In this document: in pieces, positions 5,715 to 9,935 of the stretch
Position numbering within the stretch: the first letter of the stretch is position 1
How the letters are laid out: each line of letters begins with the position of its first letter
From: Halanaerobiales bacterium
GTDB taxonomy: Bacteria; Bacillota_F; Halanaerobiia; Halanaerobiales; DTU029
Assembly (NCBI GenBank): GCA_016278415.1
Contig: JADQBV010000345.1
Location: 1-9,935, forward strand
DNA: 9,935 nt
Direction: 5' to 3'
Made by a program: the position numbers and the translations under genes
Notes under the pieces: model-generated
Database searches by the model: none
Told to the model about the DNA's origin: nothing
Seen by the model: only the letters and a program-made list of their open reading frames with translations

Positions 5715-6099
5715 AAATAAATTTTTAAATAATAATTTAAGCTTAAAGGGTAATATTAATAACGTCAGCAGAAGTAAAGTAAAACATTTCTAAAATTATT
5801 ATATGTCTTACCTGTAAAATGGTTATAGAAGACAAAGTAGACTTGATTCAGATGGAATTTACCATATCTGAATTTAGCCGCACCTATTTCCAAATTTACC
5901 ACAGTTATAGAAGCCCTAAAAAATGACCTAAAGATTAGGTACTGGGACTCTTAGTAATACCGTTGATATATAATCAATTTCCCAGAAAACCAGTGTTATC
6001 ATTGATTAATATGTTTATATGTTAGTAAAGAAATAAAGGGTATTCATATGTTTTGGAGAATATAGAGGGATTAGTAGAATTTTTAGAGGGATATTATTT
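5711..6099. other. Gene-free stretch between the divergent DUF3298-like gene and helD, rich in inverted repeats
   Basis: No convincing open frame lies here on either strand. It holds a 12-bp palindrome TTTAAGCTTAAA (5736-5747) about 40 bases upstream of the minus-strand start, and a hairpin ATTCAGAT/ATCTGAAT (5846-5853 with 5866-5873). Further right are the nested repeats listed separately and three purine-rich stretches before the helD ribosome site. Promoters for the two divergent genes must be here, but I see no pair of -35 and -10 boxes good enough to annotate. Confidence 0.5.
5926..5985 (+). repeat. Adjacent and nested inverted repeats in the helD upstream region
   Basis: ACCTAA-AGA-TTAGGT forms a perfect 6-bp stem at 5926-5940. 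One base further, CTGGGA (5942-5947) pairs with TCCCAG (5980-5985), enclosing TTGAT-ATATA-ATCAA (5963-5977). The inner repeat also contains a TATAAT (5969-5974) with only a poor -35 match 17 bases upstream. No T tract follows, so this is not a classical terminator; an operator or an RNA leader fold is possible. Confidence 0.5.
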
Positions 6100-6106
6100 A
6101 GGAGGG
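6100..6106 (+). promoter_or_regulatory. helD ribosome binding site
   Basis: AGGAGGG precedes the helD ATG (6117) with 11 bases after GGAGG. Another ATG at 6109, three bases after GGAGG and out of frame, would open a five-codon frame (Met-Ile-Gln-Trp-Ile, stop at 6124-6126) across the helD start. An in-frame TAG at 6099 rules out any earlier helD start. Confidence 0.75.
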
Positions 6107-6116
6107 CTATGATTCA

Positions 6117-8417
6117 ATGGATTTAAGCAATGAAGAGAAAGAATTTGAACAGCTAAGGTTAAAAGAGGTTCGTTCTGTACTGGCAGAGAATATTAAAAAC
6201 TTAGATCAACGAGTAAGTGAAGAACATCATAGGGTTATAGATCAGAAGAGGAAAATTATCAAGTCTCGAGAGACTGAGCAGGTTGACCAGGCTCAGGAAA
6301 TACAAAAATTTTATCATTATAATCAAGATTTAATCCATGATTATAGTGCTCTAAAGAAATTTAGAAAACTATATGACTCTCCATATTTTGCACGTATAGA
6401 TTTTCGTGAACAAGGTCAAACAGATAGAATATATATTGGTCTAGGCTCATTGATGGATACAGAAAATAAAAATGTATTGATTTATGATTGGCGTGCACCA
6501 ATTTCTAGTATTTTTTATGAATATGAACTAGGTAATGTAATCTATGAATCTAATAGAGGTCCTATTGAGGGTGAACTCTTATTAAAAAGGCAATATAAAA
6601 TAGTAGATGGTAATATAGTATATATGTTTAATACAAACCTAAAAATAGATGATGAAATGCTACAGGAAATCTTGGGTAAAAGTAAATCTGGTCAGATGGA
6701 GCAGATTGTTACTACAATTCAAAGGGAACAAAATAGAATAATTAGGGATGATGATTATGATTTATTGATCGTTCAGGGACCAGCTGGTAGTGGTAAGACA
6801 TCAATAGCATTACATAGAGTTGCTTTTCTACTCTATAAATATCGTCAGAGTCTGGACGCCAGTAATATGGCTATTTTCTCACCAAACAGATTATTTTCTG
6901 ATTATATTTCCAGGGTTTTACCAGAACTAGGAGAGGAGAATATAAGGCAATATACTTTTTATGACTGTGTAGATGACTATCTTAGACCTTATCTAAAAAA
7001 TCAGGAAATGGAAAGTCCTATTAGTCAGTTGGAGTATATTTATTCTCAAAGAGTGGATGAAAATGGTTTGGACAATGTACGTATCAATAGTATTGAGTAT
7101 AAGAATAGTAGTGAATTTAATAAGCTAATAAAATCCTATGCATATTACATAGAAAATCAAAGAATGGAATTTAAAACAATAAAATATTTAAAGAAGGTAA
7201 TTTTAACAGAGGAAGAACTTCATGAACTGTGGTTTAAAAGTTATAGTTTCTTACCTGTAGGCAGAAGATTTAAAAAATTAAAGAGGAAGATATTATATAA
7301 AATCCGTCCTATTAAAATGAAAAGATTTAAAGAGATAAAAAACCGCTTAAAAAGAGAAGATCCTGTTTATGCCATTCTCTCTGAGGCTGCTTTGATTAGA
7401 GATAGTATTAAAGAGTTAAGAAAAGAATTACAACCTTTGAAGGATATGATTAATGAATGGGATAATATTAAGCTTATCTCAATTTATAAGGAGCTATTTT
7501 CAAAGGAAGATATATGGAGTAAAGTCCATTCTAAATCAACAGAGGAAGCTGAGAGAGAAGAAAATGGGGAGTCTATATCTGATATAGCAAGGATAAAAGA
7601 ATACACAAGTAATTCTCTTGAGTCACATATTTATTACGAGGATTTGGTACCTTTAGTATATCTAAGATTAAGGTTATGGGGTAATCAAGATAGAGAATTA
7701 TTAAAAATAAAGTATGTATTAATTGATGAGGCACAAGATTATTCCTTATTACATTATGAAATATTTAAATTAATGATGCCCAAAAGTCGGTTTACCATAC
7801 TAGGGGATATTAACCAGTTGATACATCCATATCAAGGTATAAATAAATACCAGGGTATTGCTAATATCTTTACAGAAAAAGAAAGTATGAAAATGGAGTT
7901 GGGGAAAAGCTATCGGTCTACTCCGCAAATAATGGCGTTTGCTAGTGACTTACTTCCAGGTAAGCAAGTGATTTCGGCTGTAGACAGAGCAGGACTTCTT
8001 CCTGAAGTTAATGTAACAGATGATAAAGAACAATATGAAATCATTAAATCAAGTATTTGTGAATTGAAAGAGGCTGGGGCTAAGTCTATAGCGGTAGTAT
8101 CTAAGACTGCTGCAAGCTGTCAAAAATTATTTACAAAGTTGGATGATAATGATATCAATTTATTATCAGCTGATGATGATAAATATAAGGGAGGCAAAGT
8201 TCTATTGCCCTCTTACCTTGTTAAAGGATTAGAATTTGATGCTGTAATTATAGTAATTGATGAATTTAATAAATATCAAGAATATGAACATTATTTATTT
8301 TATACCATATGTACAAGGGCGCTTAATCATCTTAAGGTAATTATTAATGGTCAAATTCCTTCTTTAATAAAACGGATTGATAGACAGAAATATGAATTTA
8401 ATTCAATATTAAAATGA
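6117..8417 (+). CDS. helD: HelD-type superfamily 1 ATPase that recycles RNA polymerase
   Basis: This 766-residue UvrD/Rep-like ATPase is of the usual HelD size. The N-terminal 1-85 is a predicted coiled coil that in known HelD enters the RNA polymerase secondary channel. SPYFARIDF (88-96) and IYDWRAPISSIFYEYELG (122-139) are strongly HelD-specific. Motifs in order: Q-like EQNRIIRD (204-211), Walker A GPAGSGKT (221-228), DEAQD (537-541), GDINQ (563-567), SYRST (598-602), KGLEFDAVII (703-712) and CTRALNHL (732-739). The basic, helical insertion at about 280-525 corresponds to the arm that contacts the polymerase clamp and primary channel. Known HelD proteins use ATP to strip stalled polymerase from DNA and nucleic acid. 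The gene appears monocistronic, with 160 bp before spoVS and no clear terminator after it. Confidence 0.95.
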   Translation: MDLSNEEKEFEQLRLKEVRSVLAENIKNLDQRVSEEHHRVIDQKRKIIKSRETEQVDQAQEIQKFYHYNQDLIHDYSALKKFRKLYDSPYFARIDFREQGQTDRIYIGLGSLMDTENKNVLIYDWRAPISSIFYEYELGNVIYESNRGPIEGELLLKRQYKIVDGNIVYMFNTNLKIDDEMLQEILGKSKSGQMEQIVTTIQREQNRIIRDDDYDLLIVQGPAGSGKTSIALHRVAFLLYKYRQSLDASNMAIFSPNRLFSDYISRVLPELGEENIRQYTFYDCVDDYLRPYLKNQEMESPISQLEYIYSQRVDENGLDNVRINSIEYKNSSEFNKLIKSYAYYIENQRMEFKTIKYLKKVILTEEELHELWFKSYSFLPVGRRFKKLKRKILYKIRPIKMKRFKEIKNRLKREDPVYAILSEAALIRDSIKELRKELQPLKDMINEWDNIKLISIYKELFSKEDIWSKVHSKSTEEAEREENGESISDIARIKEYTSNSLESHIYYEDLVPLVYLRLRLWGNQDRELLKIKYVLIDEAQDYSLLHYEIFKLMMPKSRFTILGDINQLIHPYQGINKYQGIANIFTEKESMKMELGKSYRSTPQIMAFASDLLPGKQVISAVDRAGLLPEVNVTDDKEQYEIIKSSICELKEAGAKSIAVVSKTAASCQKLFTKLDDNDINLLSADDDKYKGGKVLLPSYLVKGLEFDAVIIVIDEFNKYQEYEHYLFYTICTRALNHLKVIINGQIPSLIKRIDRQKYEFNSILK

Positions 8418-8507
8418 TTTATAGCAACCCTAAGTATTTTATTATTTACACTTTAACCCCTATTTATTCGGCTTGAAATACCCTTGAAAATATATTTGTC
8501 TTCAAAT

Positions 8508-8534
8508 AAAGGAATTTATTACTTATTAGACAAT
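8508..8534 (+). promoter_or_regulatory. Sigma-H-like promoter of spoVS
   Basis: AAAGGAATT (8508-8516) fits the sigma-H -35 consensus RWAGGAxxT fully. After 13 bases ACAAT (8530-8534) matches the -10 consensus HGAAT at four of five positions. spoVS of Bacillus subtilis is known to depend on sigma-H. A TATAAT at 8534-8539 overlaps, so a sigma-A -10 cannot be excluded, although no -35 for it is visible. Confidence 0.45.
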
Positions 8535-8577
8535 ATAATATATAGATGGTTTAAAATACAAGGGGGGTTTTATTATA

Positions 8578-8838
8578 ATGGAAGTATTAAAGGTAGCAAC
8601 AAGTTCTAGTCCTAACAAGGTTGCAGGTGCACTTGCTGGAGTACTTAGAGAAAATGGACGCGCTGAGTTACAGGCTGTAGGGGCGGGTGCAGTAAATCAG
8701 AGTGTCAAAGCCATCGCTATTGCTAGAGGGTTTGTAGCATCAAGCGGAGTTAATCTTATTTCAATCCCTGCTTTTATAGATATTGAAATTGATGGTGAGG
8801 AAAGAACAGCTATTAAGTTCATAGTTGAACCTAGGTAA
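8578..8838 (+). CDS. spoVS: Stage V sporulation protein S
   Basis: This 86-residue protein has the same length as, and is very close to, Bacillus subtilis SpoVS throughout: VAGALAGVLRENG near residue 16, VNQSVKAIAIARGFVASSG at about 62-80 of the visible helix-strand core, and the conserved end DGEERTAIKFIVEPR. It is a small Alba-like protein, presumably nucleic-acid binding, required for progress past stage V in spore coat and cortex formation; its biochemical role is not settled. AAGGGGGG at 8560-8567 is the ribosome site, 10 bases before the ATG. A sigma-H-like promoter precedes the gene and an intrinsic terminator follows, so it is probably transcribed alone. Its presence supports an endospore-forming lineage, although SpoVS-like proteins also occur in some non-sporulating bacteria. 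Confidence 0.96.
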   Translation: MEVLKVATSSSPNKVAGALAGVLRENGRAELQAVGAGAVNQSVKAIAIARGFVASSGVNLISIPAFIDIEIDGEERTAIKFIVEPR

Positions 8839-8872
8839 TTCTAGATGTTATGAATATTCATTGTTTAGCAAG

Positions 8873-8905
8873 ATCTGTTTGTCTATCAGGCAAGCAGATT
8901 TTTTT
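8873..8905 (+). terminator. Rho-independent terminator of spoVS
   Basis: ATCTGTTTGTC (8873-8883) pairs along all 11 bases, including two G-U pairs, with GGCAAGCAGAT (8889-8899). The loop is TATCA and seven T residues follow (8899-8905). It isolates spoVS from the downstream leader and deoD. Confidence 0.92.
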
Positions 8906-8958
8906 GTGAGTGAAAATTATATTGAAATATTTGCAATTTTTATATAAAATTAATATTA

Positions 8959-8976
8959 AGTTGTTGAAAAACAACT
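8959..8976. promoter_or_regulatory. Perfect dyad upstream of the deoD leader promoter
   Basis: AGTTGTT-GAAA-AACAACT is a perfect 7-bp inverted repeat around a GAAA spacer. It ends 21 bases before the TATAAT, covering roughly positions -37 to -54 of the inferred transcript. There is no T tract after it on the + strand, so an operator or activator site is more likely than a terminator. Confidence 0.5.
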
Positions 8977-8997
8977 GGATAGTAATCTTGATATAAG

Positions 8998-9006
8998 TGG
9001 TATAAT
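8998..9006 (+). promoter_or_regulatory. Extended -10 promoter of the deoD leader
   Basis: TGGTATAAT is a perfect extended -10 (TGnTATAAT). No good -35 lies 16-18 bases upstream, which extended -10 promoters tolerate. Transcription would begin near 9012-9015, a few bases before the 5' strand of the leader's closing helix. Confidence 0.65.
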
Positions 9007-9012
9007 AAGAAT

Positions 9013-9222
9013 GAATACTGGGGTTTAGACTTTTTCATGAATGAAGTGTCTCTAAATTCTCTTTTTAGTAACGTAATGTTAATTTACTGCCCTCTTCTTT
9101 CTTAAAGGCATTGTTGAGACCAGTACTACCGAATCGACTTGGGTCGTAGAGATTAGACCGTCGAGGTCGTTATAGCAACATAATCGAACGTTTTCCACCA
9201 ACTAAAATGGAGAAGAACCCCA
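9013..9222 (+). ncRNA. Candidate structured RNA of about 210 nt in the deoD leader, class not recognised
   Basis: The 5' end predicted from the promoter pairs with the 3' end: TGGGGTT (9019-9025) with AACCCCA (9216-9222), then after a 4-base bulge CTTTTTCAT (9030-9038) with ATGGAGAAG (9207-9215, two G-U pairs). Inside, TTTAGT (9064-9069) pairs with ACTAAA (9201-9206), AACGT (9070-9074) with ACGTT (9188-9192) and ATGTT (9076-9080) with AACAT (9177-9181). TGCC/GGCA makes a hairpin (9088-9110). A distal arm has GACC/GGTC (9118-9121, 9165-9168), TCGAC/GTCGA (9134-9138, 9160-9164) and GGTC/GACC (9142-9145, 9156-9159). Its loop may pair with TCTCTA (9049-9054). I recognise no B12, lysine, purine, T-box, SAM, SRP, RNase P or tmRNA signature. 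It could be a riboswitch for deoD, or a separate RNA such as a 6S- or raiA-like one; I cannot decide. The folding was done by eye. Confidence 0.55.
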
Positions 9223-9247
9223 AATATTTTATTAGGAGGAATTATTA

Positions 9248-9935
9248 ATGAGTGTTCATATTGGTGCAAACAAAGGGGATATTGCAAAAACAATTTTATT
9301 ACCTGGTGATCCTATGAGGGCAAAATTTATTGCAGAGAACTTTCTGCAATATGCAAAATGTTATAATGAGGTTAGGGGAATGTATGGCTATACTGGTACA
9401 TATAAGGGTAAAGAAGTTTCGGTTCAAGGTACTGGAATGGGAATGCCCTCATTGTCTATTTATGTAAATGAATTGATCTCTACTTATGACGTAGAAAATT
9501 TGATCAGAGTTGGTTCTTGTGGCTCGATGAATGAAGAAGCAAGTATTAGAGATGTTATTCTTGCTATGGGGGCTTGCTCAAATTCAAAAATGAATGAGAT
9601 TCGCTTTAGTGGTGCTGATTATGCCCCGGTTGCAAGCTTTAAATTACTTACAGAAGCTCATCAAGTTGCTATTGAAAAAGGACTTAATGTTAAGGTAGGA
9701 AATATCCTAAGTTCAGATAGCTTCTATGGGGATGACCCGGAAAGTTGGAAAATCTGGAATAAGTATGGAGTTTTGGCTGTAGAGATGGAAACTGCTGAAT
9801 TATATACACTGGCAGCTAAATTTGGGGTTAATGCACTTTCTATATTGACTGTAAGTGATTCAGTTATTAATGGAGAAGCCACAAGTTCAGAGGAAAGAGA
9901 AAAGACATTTACTGATATGATGGAAGTTGCTTTAG
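9248..9935 (+). CDS. deoD: Purine nucleoside phosphorylase, DeoD type (3' end beyond the window)
   Basis: 229 residues are visible of a family about 235 long, so only the last few codons are missing. The enzyme cleaves purine (deoxy)ribonucleosides with phosphate to the base and (deoxy)ribose-1-phosphate in the cytoplasm, as a hexamer. Known active-site residues are present at the Escherichia coli numbering: His4, Gly20 and Arg24 in [10 protein letters not shown], Arg43 in RGMYGYTG, Arg87 in IRVGSCGS, the VEMETAEL segment (178-185) for ribose binding, Asp204 in VSDS as the purine-protonating acid, and Arg217. The ribosome site AGGAGGA (9234-9240) lies eight bases from the ATG. The gene is preceded by its own promoter and a long, apparently structured leader, which suggests regulation at the RNA level. 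Confidence 0.96.
   Translation, partial: MSVHIGANKGDIAKTILLPGDPMRAKFIAENFLQYAKCYNEVRGMYGYTGTYKGKEVSVQGTGMGMPSLSIYVNELISTYDVENLIRVGSCGSMNEEASIRDVILAMGACSNSKMNEIRFSGADYAPVASFKLLTEAHQVAIEKGLNVKVGNILSSDSFYGDDPESWKIWNKYGVLAVEMETAELYTLAAKFGVNALSILTVSDSVINGEATSSEEREKTFTDMMEVAL

Noticed and set aside
5845..5950. Fragmentary frames in the helD upstream region that read like a short protein remnant
   Set aside because: Frames are short, have no ribosome site and resemble no family I can recognise; not enough to call a pseudogene.
5963..5977. TATAAT at 5969-5974 as the helD promoter -10
   Set aside because: It lies within a palindrome and the best -35 at 17-bp spacing matches poorly; TATAAT is common by chance in such AT-rich DNA.
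9020..9222. Purine, cobalamin, lysine, SAM or T-box riboswitch before deoD
   Set aside because: None of the core motifs I know for these classes is present (no B12 box, no purine aptamer loops, no T-box sequence), and the overall length and pairing differ.

Overview
The window is an AT-rich stretch of an anaerobic, endospore-forming member of the Bacillota. Evidence is a lysine-fermentation operon typical of anaerobic amino-acid fermenters, a very well conserved spoVS, a Gram-positive type HelD, strong GGAGG ribosome sites and intrinsic terminators. A Halanaerobiales- or Clostridia-like host would fit, but the sequence alone does not fix the taxon.

Region 1 (1-5005, + strand) is the 3' part of a lysine-degradation operon: the end of kamD, then kamE, kal, kce, kdd and a class III PLP aminotransferase, closed by an intrinsic terminator. 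KamDE is the B12/PLP lysine 5,6-aminomutase making 3,5-diaminohexanoate. Kdd oxidatively deaminates it to 3-keto-5-aminohexanoate. Kce condenses and cleaves that with acetyl-CoA to acetoacetate and 3-aminobutyryl-CoA, and Kal removes ammonia to give crotonyl-CoA. The aminotransferase is not a standard member of the pathway, and no CoA-transferase or butyryl-CoA dehydrogenase gene follows it. The 107-bp kamE-kal gap holds a 12-bp tandem repeat.

Region 2 (about 5006-5710) is a convergent minus-strand gene for a DUF3298/DUF4163-like (RsiV/PdaC-type) protein that has no signal peptide. A two-copy direct repeat lies between it and the operon terminator.

Region 3 (5711-8905, + strand) has a 418-bp gene-free stretch with nested inverted repeats. 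It is followed by helD (RNA-polymerase-recycling superfamily 1 ATPase) and spoVS (stage V sporulation protein S), which has a sigma-H-like promoter and its own terminator.

Region 4 (8906-9935) is the most interesting part. An extended -10 promoter, with a perfect dyad just upstream, leads into a roughly 210-nt leader. Its extreme 5' end pairs with the sequence just before the deoD ribosome site, and it contains several internal helices and a possible pseudoknot. The 3'-truncated deoD (purine nucleoside phosphorylase) follows. I cannot assign this RNA to a known class from memory; it is the best candidate in the window for an undescribed or unannotated element.
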